Assembly (NCBI GenBank): GCA_903932805.1 | Contig: CAIZHO010000019.1 | Location: forward strand, 1-5,678 | Direction: 5' to 3' | Length of the DNA stretch: 5,678 bases | Origin: an uncultured Roseiflexaceae bacterium | Lineage (GTDB): Bacteria; Chloroflexota; Chloroflexia; Chloroflexales; Roseiflexaceae | In this document: positions 1-5,678 of the stretch, in pieces | Layout: every line of letters starts with the position of its first letter | How positions within the stretch are numbered: position 1 is the first letter of the stretch | Program-made: the position numbers and the translations under genes | Notes under the pieces: generated by a model | Seen by the model: only the letters and a program-made list of their open reading frames with translations | Told to the model about the DNA's origin: nothing | Database searches by the model: none

Positions 1-1
1 C

Positions 2-421
2 GAGGCAGGCGGGCGATCGATTACCCTCGGCAATCACGCTGCCCGCTTCGAGGGCGGCAGTCGCGGCGTCCTGCAGGGCAGTTATACGTACATTTTGCAG
101 AACAGTGACGGCCAGATTTCGTCGACGCACAGCATCTCGGCGGGTCTCGACTATGCGGCAATTGGCCCCGAGCATGCCATGTTGCACGACGCGGGACGGG
201 TGACGTATGTGTCCATCGATGATGAACAGGCGCTCGAGGGGTTCCAATTGTTAAGCAAACTCGAGGGGATCATCCCAGCACTCGAAAGTGCGCATGCGAT
301 TGCCGACGCGCTGCGTATAGCCCCCACGATGACTCCAGACCAGGTAATTTTGGTGAATTTATCGGGCCGCGGCGACAAAGACATCTTCAGCGTCGCTGGG
401 GTACTCGGCGTCGACCTGTAA
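2..421 (+). CDS. trpB: Tryptophan synthase beta chain, C-terminal part (5' end outside window)
   Basis: TrpB is the PLP-dependent cytoplasmic subunit that condenses indole with L-serine to give L-tryptophan, the last step of the pathway, in an alpha2-beta2 complex with TrpA. Only the last 139 residues are visible, about a third of a roughly 400-residue protein; the frame is open to the left edge. Family landmarks appear in order: EAGGRS at the start, DGQI (visible residues 36-39) followed by [13 protein letters not shown], then [12 protein letters not shown] (88-99) and [11 protein letters not shown] (119-129). In characterised TrpB the aspartate of DGQI joins the closed-state salt bridge, and the glutamate of PALES and serine of LSGRGDKD lie at the cofactor ring. 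All are present and the C-terminus has normal length, so this end looks intact. The PLP lysine and phosphate-binding loop lie outside the window. The next gene starts 35 bases downstream. Confidence 0.97.
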   Translation, partial: EAGGRSITLGNHAARFEGGSRGVLQGSYTYILQNSDGQISSTHSISAGLDYAAIGPEHAMLHDAGRVTYVSIDDEQALEGFQLLSKLEGIIPALESAHAIADALRIAPTMTPDQVILVNLSGRGDKDIFSVAGVLGVDL

Positions 422-456
422 CAGCGATAGCCACGCATACGGAATGAGTCACCTCC

Positions 457-2586
457 ATGGATCTGAATGCACTCACCAGCGCAGTTACCCCGTTGCTGCT
501 CCAACAAATCATTGTCGTCACCATCGGAATCACGGTGCTTTGCCTGGTGATTGTGCTTTTCATCAAGACACGACGGCAGATGCGCATCGACAAGGGGATA
601 CGCTCCGCCCAAGGCGAGACTGACGTCGCACTGCGTCGCATCAAGAGTCGCCTGAACTACACAGCGCAGCTGCTCAATAATGAGCGCGAGCGGGCGGGGT
701 ACGACCGTGTACGCTTCAGCGATCAGGATGCCCGGAGCATCGCGGCAGTATTGCTCGAAGCCGAAACGCAGTACACCTCTTGTAGCCAACGCCTTGAGGT
801 CGCCTTGCGGACGTTGCCCAAAACACCTGACGAAGCATCCTACCGGACGGTGTTGACCGTCATCGATGAACTGACCCCGCTGATCTCACCGATCGAAGAA
901 GCGCTGCAACGCGGGATTCAACTCCGGACAGGGTTCGAAGCACGTATCAGCGAACATACGACCCACATCGACGAAGCCCGCACGGCACATTTGGCGCTCG
1001 CTCATCGCCTCAATGCGCTCGGGATCACCGTCCACACCATGCTCATCCCCGCTGACAAGCATCTTGCCCTCGCACAAGCAGCACTTGCGTCGCACCGCTA
1101 TGCCGACATCGAGCCCGATACTACCCGTGCGTTGGCAATCTATGCTACGTTTTCGACGTTGCTGTCGCAACTCGTCGACATTCGCGACGGCATTGCATCG
1201 GGTCGCATCGCCACCGAAAAAGCAGCGGTGCAAGGCTTTGATGTGAGCGAAAGTCGGGCGTTATTTGTCGAGGCATCACGGCGCATTGATGCTGCACTTG
1301 CTGCGCTGATTGCAGCAGACCCCGACACCGCCCGCGAACACATCACCCAGGCTGAGTACATGCGTACAACGGCCGTTGAACGTGGCGGCAGCCTACCGGC
1401 ATTGCAACAACGCCACAGCGAGCGAATCACCCGCCTCGAACAACAGAATGCACTTTTCGGCGGGCTCTGCGATACGGCATACCAGGCATTTGAATCGCTC
1501 TTGGGCATCGGTATTGCCCCGATTGCTGAATTGACACACACCGGGAGTGAAGCCCAATACCACGTTGTTACCGCACTCGTTTGCAGCGCGTATGCCCAAT
1601 CGCTCAATACGACAAATCCCGAGCAATATCACGACATTGCGATGGCAATTCATACCGCCGAACGCGCCAGCGAGCGCGCACAGACCATCTATGCGGTGCT
1701 GATCCAACGGAGCTTGGACATGACACACATCGAACTGCTTGCACGCCAAGAGTTCGCCGCTTGTGACGAGCTTATCCGTCTCTGGAAGGCACAGCAAACG
1801 GAGGGGCTTCGTGATGTCCGTACCGATCCCGAAACCATTCATGCAGCATTTACCGCGGCACAAGTGGCCGCAGATGCGACACCATTTGATGCACTTGCAT
1901 GTTTCCATTCGGCACGGATCCTCACCAGCCTGGTGACCCCCGATGTGCGCATGACCACTGCCGAACTGGCGGCACTCGTCACTGAACGTGGCGAACGGGC
2001 ACGATCTATGTTGCAACGCCAAATGAATCTGGTCGAACAATTTATGGTACTGTTCCCCCTTGCTGTACCGCCCGACATCGAGCGTGGCGTGCTGAGCATG
2101 CGCCACGAAGTCAACGCATTCGACGCGGCATTTCATACCGCAAGCGACCTGACCTTCCCCCTGCAAAGCGAACTCTACCGTTTGATTCAACGATATGACC
2201 GGCTCAATAACGCGCTTCAACATCTGCAAGGGCAACTCGCACGGGCACATCAGACATACATGCAAGAGCTCGAGCAATGTAGTGGGTTGGTGCGCGCCTT
2301 GGTTCAACGGTTACGCCAGACGACGGATCATGATTCGTTCAAAATAGCGCTCCAACGCCTGCAAGAACTCGACGAGCAGTGGGCGACACGGGCCCTCCCA
2401 CGAGCCAAAATACTCCAATCAGTGAGTGACATCATTGCGCATTTACCGCCTGCATCAGCGCACATCAACCGGTCGTTTAGCCCCCCTCTTGCGCTCACCA
2501 TCCGTGCATGGGGCAAATCGTGCGATACAACCCCGACCGACTTCCCCGGATGGGAGCCCATTCGTAACGCGCATCCCCGTTGGTGA
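457..2586 (+). CDS. Membrane-anchored long helical protein (709 aa), unknown function, EzrA-like layout
   Basis: I do not recognise a named family. Residues 1-16 are short and uncharged apart from Asp2; residues 17-36 form one hydrophobic segment (QIIVVTIGITVLCLVIVLFI), followed at once by KTRRQMR. By the positive-inside rule this predicts N-terminus outside and the remaining ~670 residues in the cytoplasm. That part is nearly all predicted helix, rich in Ala, Leu, Glu, Gln and Arg, with helix-hairpin stretches near residues 202-251, 254-298, 391-418 and 464-493, and a coiled-coil-like stretch near 580-625. No catalytic motif, nucleotide-binding loop or second membrane segment is evident. A single N-terminal anchor before a long chain of cytoplasmic helical bundles is the layout of EzrA, the FtsZ regulator of Firmicutes; this is a resemblance of layout, not shown homology. 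The ATG at 457 places the anchor at the extreme N-terminus; only weak GGAA/GAG (441-448) precedes it. It lies 35 bases after trpB, so co-transcription is likely. Confidence 0.85.
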   Translation: MDLNALTSAVTPLLLQQIIVVTIGITVLCLVIVLFIKTRRQMRIDKGIRSAQGETDVALRRIKSRLNYTAQLLNNERERAGYDRVRFSDQDARSIAAVLLEAETQYTSCSQRLEVALRTLPKTPDEASYRTVLTVIDELTPLISPIEEALQRGIQLRTGFEARISEHTTHIDEARTAHLALAHRLNALGITVHTMLIPADKHLALAQAALASHRYADIEPDTTRALAIYATFSTLLSQLVDIRDGIASGRIATEKAAVQGFDVSESRALFVEASRRIDAALAALIAADPDTAREHITQAEYMRTTAVERGGSLPALQQRHSERITRLEQQNALFGGLCDTAYQAFESLLGIGIAPIAELTHTGSEAQYHVVTALVCSAYAQSLNTTNPEQYHDIAMAIHTAERASERAQTIYAVLIQRSLDMTHIELLARQEFAACDELIRLWKAQQTEGLRDVRTDPETIHAAFTAAQVAADATPFDALACFHSARILTSLVTPDVRMTTAELAALVTERGERARSMLQRQMNLVEQFMVLFPLAVPPDIERGVLSMRHEVNAFDAAFHTASDLTFPLQSELYRLIQRYDRLNNALQHLQGQLARAHQTYMQELEQCSGLVRALVQRLRQTTDHDSFKIALQRLQELDEQWATRALPRAKILQSVSDIIAHLPPASAHINRSFSPPLALTIRAWGKSCDTTPTDFPGWEPIRNAHPRW

Positions 2587-2607
2587 TGCTTTGTGAGTTG
2601 GTATACT
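2580..2607 (+). promoter_or_regulatory. Probable sigma-70-type promoter with extended -10
   Basis: The -10 hexamer TATACT (2602-2607) matches 5 of 6 consensus bases and is preceded by TG one base upstream (2599-2600), an extended -10. A weak -35, TTGGTG (2580-2585, 3 of 6), sits at a 16-base spacing. Transcription would start near 2613-2615, giving a leader of about 17 bases that still contains the ribosome binding site of the Mo enzyme gene. The -35 overlaps the stop codon of the preceding gene. This is read by eye; there is no expression evidence. Confidence 0.5.
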
Positions 2608-2620
2608 GGTAACACGTGAA

Positions 2621-2626
2621 AAGGAG
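2621..2626 (+). promoter_or_regulatory. Ribosome binding site deciding the start of the Mo enzyme gene
   Basis: AAGGAG lies four bases before the ATG at 2631. A GTG at 2616 is in the same frame but lies upstream of this site and would put the Shine-Dalgarno sequence inside the coding region, so the ATG at 2631 is preferred. Confidence 0.8.
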
Positions 2627-2630
2627 CTAT

Positions 2631-3245
2631 ATGCTGAACGCATTTCGCCGCAAGGCCAATCATACCCCGCAAGAAGTCGCAGACCGCGTTCCACCTGGGC
2701 AACACTTGACCGAAAAGTTCCCTGTGTTGCATTACGGCGACGTCCCAAATTACCAGAACCTCCCCGAAACCTGGGATTTACGTGTCTGGGGCGCAATCGA
2801 ATCCCCCAAAACGTTCAGTTATGACGAGTTCCGCGCCTTGCCAACGGTCGAGGTTGTCACCGACATTCACTGTGTGACACGCTGGAGCAAACTCGACACA
2901 CGCTGGCGCGGGGTGCGTTTTCGTGACTTCCTCGACCTGTTGCCGCCCCTCCAACCGGGCGTGACCCATGTGATGGCACACTGCGAGTTTGGGTTCACTG
3001 CGAATGTTCCGCTCGAATTTCTGTCGCTTGATGATGCACTCCTTGCATACAAATACGAAGACGAAGAACTCACCCCTGATCACGGCTATCCATTGCGCTT
3101 GCTCACGCCCAAGAAGTATTTCTGGAAGAGTGCCAAATGGCTTCGTGGCCTCGAGTTCATGCGTGAAGATCGGCTCGGATTTTGGGAACGCTACGGCTAC
3201 AACAATCATGCCGATCCGTGGCTCGAAGAGCGCTATAGCGAATAA
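2631..3245 (+). CDS. Sulfite-oxidase-like molybdopterin oxidoreductase, cytoplasmic YuiH-type
   Basis: This 204-residue protein belongs to the oxidoreductase molybdopterin-binding (SUOX/YedY) fold. After a basic N-terminal tail it shows WDLRVWGAI (48-56), the core strand with DIHCVTRWS (78-86), in which Cys81 is the expected molybdenum ligand, then WRGVRFRDFL, then HGYPLRLLTPKKYFWKSAKW (151-170), the family's conserved C-terminal block that lines the cofactor pocket. It has no twin-arginine signal, no heme-b5 domain and no dimerisation domain, unlike periplasmic MsrP (YedY) or eukaryotic sulfite oxidase. It therefore resembles the short soluble group that includes Bacillus YuiH, about the same length, whose substrate is not established. 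The start is fixed by AAGGAG at 2621. A promoter-like sequence directly upstream suggests independent transcription. A methionine-sulfoxide or sulfite substrate should not be assumed from the fold alone; no maturation or electron-partner gene lies nearby. Confidence 0.92.
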   Translation: MLNAFRRKANHTPQEVADRVPPGQHLTEKFPVLHYGDVPNYQNLPETWDLRVWGAIESPKTFSYDEFRALPTVEVVTDIHCVTRWSKLDTRWRGVRFRDFLDLLPPLQPGVTHVMAHCEFGFTANVPLEFLSLDDALLAYKYEDEELTPDHGYPLRLLTPKKYFWKSAKWLRGLEFMREDRLGFWERYGYNNHADPWLEERYSE

Positions 3246-3417
3246 TCGAGCTGCTAACCGCGAAATCCCGCATAGGGGGAACTGCCACTGCGCCGTACAT
3301 AGTCGCGTGTGTAGCGCGATCACCATCCTAATCAGTTTGATGGGTTTGGGACTCGCAATGTCAGTACTTGGGACCGAAACAACGTCCTCCATTCGAGACT
3401 GAGCACAAGTGTGTACT

Positions 3418-3445
3418 CGTGCGGTATTTGGTTCACATCCGCACG
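3418..3445 (+). repeat. Inverted repeat (hairpin) just upstream of the trpC ribosome binding site
   Basis: CGTGCGG (3418-3424) and CCGCACG (3439-3445) are perfectly complementary, with a 14-base loop. The stem ends one base before AGGGAG at 3447. In RNA this GC-rich 7-base-pair stem would sit against the ribosome binding site. No T-run follows, so it is not a classical terminator. A regulatory role is inferred; chance occurrence cannot be excluded. Confidence 0.45.
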
Positions 3446-3446
3446 C

Positions 3447-3452
3447 AGGGAG
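3447..3452 (+). promoter_or_regulatory. Ribosome binding site of trpC
   Basis: AGGGAG lies five bases before the ATG at 3458. The same frame is open upstream to a TTG at 3368, but those 30 codons do not resemble TrpC and have no such site, so the ATG at 3458 is chosen. Confidence 0.8.
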
Positions 3453-3457
3453 TCAGC

Positions 3458-4276
3458 ATGACTGCGACGATTTTGCAACAGATCCTGGCGCACAAGCGCA
3501 TCGAAGTTGACCGGCAGCGATCGAAAGTATCGGATGCCGACATGCAACGCCGTGCCGATGCGGCACCACCGGTGCGGTCGTTTGCCCATGCATTACGCCG
3601 GCACACACGACCAACCCTGATTGCCGAAGTCAAAAAGGCATCTCCGTCACGCGGCGTACTCATCGATCCGTTTGATCCGGTCGCCATTGCTGCGACATAC
3701 GCGCTCGGAGGGGCGTCTGCACTGTCGGTATTAACAGACCAGCGGTTCTTCCAGGGGAGCCTCAAATATCTCGAATCGATTCGTCAGCACGATGCCTGTG
3801 GCCCAGACGGCCACCATCCACCACTCCTGCGCAAAGACTTTATCATCGACGCATATCAAGTACACGAGGCACGAGCCTATGGTGCTGATGCGATTTTGCT
3901 GATTGTGGCAGCACTCGACAACGAGCAGATTGCCAGTTACCGCCAGCTTGCGGCTACCTGGGGGATGGCGTCGTTGGTCGAAGTCCACGACGATGCAGAG
4001 TTACAACGAGCTTTGGCACTGGAGTGCGACATCATTGGCATCAACAATCGAAATTTGCACACCTTCGAACTCTCGCTTGCAACGACGGGCGCCGTCGCCC
4101 GTCAACTGCCGGCTGACCGATCAATCACGTTGGTGAGTGAGAGCGGCATCTTTTGTGCTGCTGATGTCGCAACTGTAGGAATGCACGGTGCCAATGCCGT
4201 TTTGGTGGGCGAAGCGTTGGTGACCGCTACGGATATCCTCGCCAAGACACGCGAATTGAGTGGGTATGTGGCGTAG
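3458..4276 (+). CDS. trpC: Indole-3-glycerol phosphate synthase
   Basis: TrpC closes the ring of CdRP (carboxyphenylamino-deoxyribulose phosphate), with loss of CO2 and water, to give indole-3-glycerol phosphate, the substrate of tryptophan synthase. The 272-residue length fits a stand-alone, single-domain TIM-barrel enzyme, not fused to TrpF. The catalytic set is complete by comparison with Sulfolobus IGPS: AEVKKASPS gives Glu57 and Lys59, LRKDF gives Lys126, LVEVHD gives Glu175, GINNRNL gives Asn196, and SESGI gives Glu228 and Ser229; the phosphate-binding end NAVLVGEAL (247-254) is present. The N-terminal helix (TILQQILAHKRIEV) is the usual substrate-binding extension. A few extra polar residues (HDACGPDGHHP, 111-121) lengthen the loop before LRKDF. 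The gene ends inside the start of the transporter gene, implying one transcript. It is about 3 kb from trpB, so the trp genes here are dispersed. Confidence 0.97.
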   Translation: MTATILQQILAHKRIEVDRQRSKVSDADMQRRADAAPPVRSFAHALRRHTRPTLIAEVKKASPSRGVLIDPFDPVAIAATYALGGASALSVLTDQRFFQGSLKYLESIRQHDACGPDGHHPPLLRKDFIIDAYQVHEARAYGADAILLIVAALDNEQIASYRQLAATWGMASLVEVHDDAELQRALALECDIIGINNRNLHTFELSLATTGAVARQLPADRSITLVSESGIFCAADVATVGMHGANAVLVGEALVTATDILAKTRELSGYVA

Positions 4277-5396
4277 GCCGCTCGAAATCCTGTATCGGTT
4301 TACTCTCCTCGGCATCAGCAGTTTCGGCGGACCCACAGCCCACATCGGTGTTTTTCATACCACGTTTGTCACATCACTCAAGTGGGTGAGTGCCGAAGAG
4401 TTCGCCCACGACTCCACCCTTTGCCAACTCATCCCTGGCCCTGCGAGCTCGCAACTCGGTATGCTGATTGGAGCTCGTCGGGGGGGAATTGTCGGTTCGC
4501 TGTGCGCCTGGGTGGGGTTCACCACGCCCTCGGCGGTTTTGATGTACCTCGCAGCGACGAACCTGCCCTGGATCAGTGCGCACAGTTCGGTAGGTGCAGG
4601 CCTCTTGGTTGGGGCTGCGGTGACGGTCTGTGCTGCGGTATGGAGCATGGTCACCCCGATTCGCACATCCCGACCGGCCCTGTTCCTGTGTTGCCTGAGC
4701 GCCATTGCCATGCTCATGGTGCCCGGAGTACTGACCCAATTCGTTGTTCTTGGGCTGAGTGCTCTGATTGCTTCTCAGCTTCCCGCGTTTGCGACCACAA
4801 CACCGACAGCACATCCCGTGGTGCAGTTACCGCGCAACGGCCGGTGGTATGTCGTCATTGCTGGAGTATTGCTCGTCGTGAGTGGGCTGTTGCCGTCGCT
4901 GTACAGCACTCTCTATCAGACGGGCGCGTTGGTTTTCGGAGGCGGTCACGTGGTGTTGCCGATGCTCCTTGCCCGGTTCCCTGCTGAGCAAGAGAGCATC
5001 GTCCAGGGGTACGCGTTGGCACAGCTTGTTCCCGGGCCGATGTTCACCCTGGCGACATTTATCGGTGCGAGTCAATCCCCTACCCCGCTACTGGGCGCCA
5101 TCGGGGCGACAATAGCCATGTTTGCGCCGGGATGGTTGGTAGTGTGTGGAGTCCACGCATGGTGGTCACGCCGGGCGTCACATCCCCTGATTGGCCGTGC
5201 CATCAAAGGGACCTACGCTGCAGTCGTTGGGATGCTCGCTGCGAGTGCTATCACGCTTGTGGTCGCGCACGTGTTCGACTCCCGCGGGCACACGCTCCTC
5301 GCACTGGTGTGTGTGGTGCTCCTGACGCGCACCACGCTCCCGTCGTGGCTCTTGCCACTCGGCTGTGCAGTGACGACTGCCCTCTTCGCTCTTTGA
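4266..5396 (+). CDS. chrA: ChrA-family (CHR) chromate/anion transporter
   Basis: This is a 376-residue inner-membrane protein of the chromate ion transporter family, long (two-domain) form. Each half carries the family signature: SSFGGPTAHIGVFH (18-31) and CQLIPGPASSQLG (53-65) in the first, FGGGHVVLPML (224-234) and AQLVPGPMFTLATFIGA (252-268) in the second. The halves are joined by a polar linker near 172-192. About ten hydrophobic segments are apparent. Characterised members export chromate by proton motive force; many homologues have not been tested for chromate, so the substrate here is inferred. The start overlaps the 3' end of trpC by 11 bases, which suggests translational coupling. 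ATG 4266 is chosen because a weak GAG (4258-4260) lies five bases upstream; GTG 4260, two codons earlier, is an alternative. No chrB-type regulator is in the window. A strong hairpin lies just beyond its stop. Confidence 0.93.
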   Translation: MWRRPLEILYRFTLLGISSFGGPTAHIGVFHTTFVTSLKWVSAEEFAHDSTLCQLIPGPASSQLGMLIGARRGGIVGSLCAWVGFTTPSAVLMYLAATNLPWISAHSSVGAGLLVGAAVTVCAAVWSMVTPIRTSRPALFLCCLSAIAMLMVPGVLTQFVVLGLSALIASQLPAFATTTPTAHPVVQLPRNGRWYVVIAGVLLVVSGLLPSLYSTLYQTGALVFGGGHVVLPMLLARFPAEQESIVQGYALAQLVPGPMFTLATFIGASQSPTPLLGAIGATIAMFAPGWLVVCGVHAWWSRRASHPLIGRAIKGTYAAVVGMLAASAITLVVAHVFDSRGHTLLALVCVVLLTRTTLPSWLLPLGCAVTTALFAL

Positions 5397-5400
5397 TAAC

Positions 5401-5433
5401 AAAAAACTGGCGCGTTGCAATGCAACGCGCCGG
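5401..5433 (-). terminator. Intrinsic terminator of the minus-strand gene, at a convergent junction
   Basis: A 10-base-pair perfect stem, GGCGCGTTGC (5409-5418) with GCAACGCGCC (5422-5431), has a 3-base loop and can extend by a G-U and a C-G pair to 5407-5433. On the minus strand it is followed directly by six Ts (the A-run at 5401-5406), the classical Rho-independent layout, about 20 bases after the DUF4340 stop. On the plus strand the sequence after the stem (TACTCTC) is not T-rich, so termination of the chrA transcript here would be weak or need help. Confidence 0.85.
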
Positions 5434-5453
5434 TACTCTCAAACAATAGTGCT

Positions 5454-5678
5454 CTACGGCGCCTTCGGCAACGCAGGGAGCGCAGTGGGCGCAACAGGTG
5501 GGGTGGTAAACCACCCGTCAATCACGTCGAGCACTGGATCACTCACCAAAAACACCCGTGGATCTTTGTCGACTTGCACGTAGCGGGCACCGCCGCTCGG
5601 GTTGCGATCACCGACACGAATGAGTGCGGCTTGACCGAACTTATTTTGGATGATTATCGTGAGCGTGGGCGCCAACAG
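5454..5678 (-). CDS. DUF4340 domain protein, C-terminal part (start outside window)
   Basis: The minus-strand frame is open from the right edge to a TAG at 5454-5456, giving 74 visible residues. They read as the last strands of a DUF4340 domain: LTIII, then ALIRVGDRNPSGGARYVQVD, then RVFLVSDPVLDVIDGW. This is the family pattern of a 'vGd.tp.g..yyv..d...vylv....ld' repeat end. After it comes a Pro/Ala-rich tail (PPVAPTALPALPKAP). DUF4340 proteins are usually membrane-anchored extracytoplasmic proteins of unknown biochemical role, often encoded next to GldG-like ABC transport genes; neither the anchor nor those neighbours can be seen here. A TTG at 5673-5675 could be mistaken for a start, but it lies inside the domain, so the true start is beyond the window. 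Terminated by the hairpin at 5401-5433. Confidence 0.75.
   Translation of the reverse strand: MLAPTLTIIIQNKFGQAALIRVGDRNPSGGARYVQVDKDPRVFLVSDPVLDVIDGWFTTPPVAPTALPALPKAP

Larger units (their letters stand above)
3246..3457 (+). other. Intergenic region between the Mo enzyme gene and trpC
   Basis: This 212-base gap is the longest non-coding stretch in the window. It holds a small hairpin TCGCG/CGCGA (3303-3307 with 3315-3319), a direct repeat TTGGGAC (3346-3352 and 3368-3374), an imperfect hairpin at 3401-3418 and a perfect 7-base inverted repeat at 3418-3445 just before the trpC ribosome binding site. I see no convincing -35/-10 pair, no U-tract terminator, no T-box-like sequence and no credible leader peptide. 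The trpC promoter is presumably here, or trpC is read through from upstream. Confidence 0.7.

Noticed and set aside
151..789. Minus-strand open frame (212 codons) across the trpB end and next gene
   Set aside because: It is antisense to trpB, whose family motifs are unmistakable, and it crosses a gene boundary with no ribosome binding site or domain.
1393..2307. A long (304-codon) minus-strand open frame opposite the helical membrane protein
   Set aside because: It lies wholly antisense to a better-supported gene, is rich in Cys and His as expected of a shadow frame, shows no recognisable domain, and arises from codon bias of the plus-strand gene.
3303..3319. Small hairpin TCGCG/CGCGA as a terminator for the Mo enzyme gene
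   Set aside because: The stem is only five base pairs and no T-run follows.
3340..3402. A 20-codon plus-strand ORF upstream of trpC as a possible trp leader peptide
   Set aside because: It has no tryptophan codon, no ribosome binding site, and is not followed by a terminator/antiterminator with a T-run.
3368..3457. Upstream TTG start giving trpC 30 more residues
   Set aside because: The extra residues do not resemble TrpC, and the ribosome binding site AGGGAG fits the ATG at 3458.
2631..5396. A linked oxyanion detoxification system made of the Mo enzyme and the chromate-type transporter
   Set aside because: The two genes are separated by trpC and a 212-base gap, the Mo enzyme appears to have its own promoter, and neither substrate is known.
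5501..5516. Inverted repeat GGGTGG/CCACCC with a TAAA loop, resembling part of a T-box or an operator
   Set aside because: It lies inside the DUF4340 coding region, encoding GWFTTP, and nothing around it matches a T-box or a regulator site.

Overview
This window is an ordinary-looking, densely coded bacterial chromosome segment, moderately GC-rich by eye. It holds five plus-strand genes in a row and one minus-strand gene that converges on them. Both end genes are cut by the window edges. The two best-defined proteins are tryptophan-pathway enzymes: the C-terminal third of TrpB at the left edge and a complete TrpC in the middle. There are no RNA genes, CRISPR arrays, insertion sequences or signs of recent mobile DNA. 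The mix of scattered trp genes, a YuiH-type molybdopterin protein, a long membrane-anchored helical protein and a DUF4340 protein is reminiscent of Chloroflexota (class Chloroflexia). That assignment is an inference from gene content, held with low to moderate confidence.

Layout: trpB 3' end (to 421); after 35 bases, a 709-residue protein with one N-terminal membrane segment and a long helical cytoplasmic part (457-2586); a small cytoplasmic sulfite-oxidase-like Mo enzyme of 204 residues (2631-3245) with its own promoter-like sequence overlapping the stop of the gene before it; a 212-base gap holding short inverted and direct repeats; trpC (3458-4276); a full-length ChrA-family transporter (4266-5396) whose start overlaps the end of trpC by 11 bases; a strong hairpin with a T-tract in minus-strand orientation (5401-5433); and the C-terminus of a minus-strand DUF4340 protein (5454-5678).

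How the genes relate: TrpC makes indole-3-glycerol phosphate and TrpB joins the derived indole to serine, so two steps of tryptophan synthesis sit about 3 kb apart, separated by two genes with no evident link to tryptophan. trpC and chrA are probably co-transcribed and translationally coupled. The Mo enzyme probably starts its own transcript. The minus-strand gene is terminated just after its stop, at the convergent junction.

I found no clearly new multi-gene system. The parts most worth a second look are the membrane-anchored helical protein, whose layout resembles the division regulator EzrA, and the hairpin pair in front of the trpC ribosome binding site.
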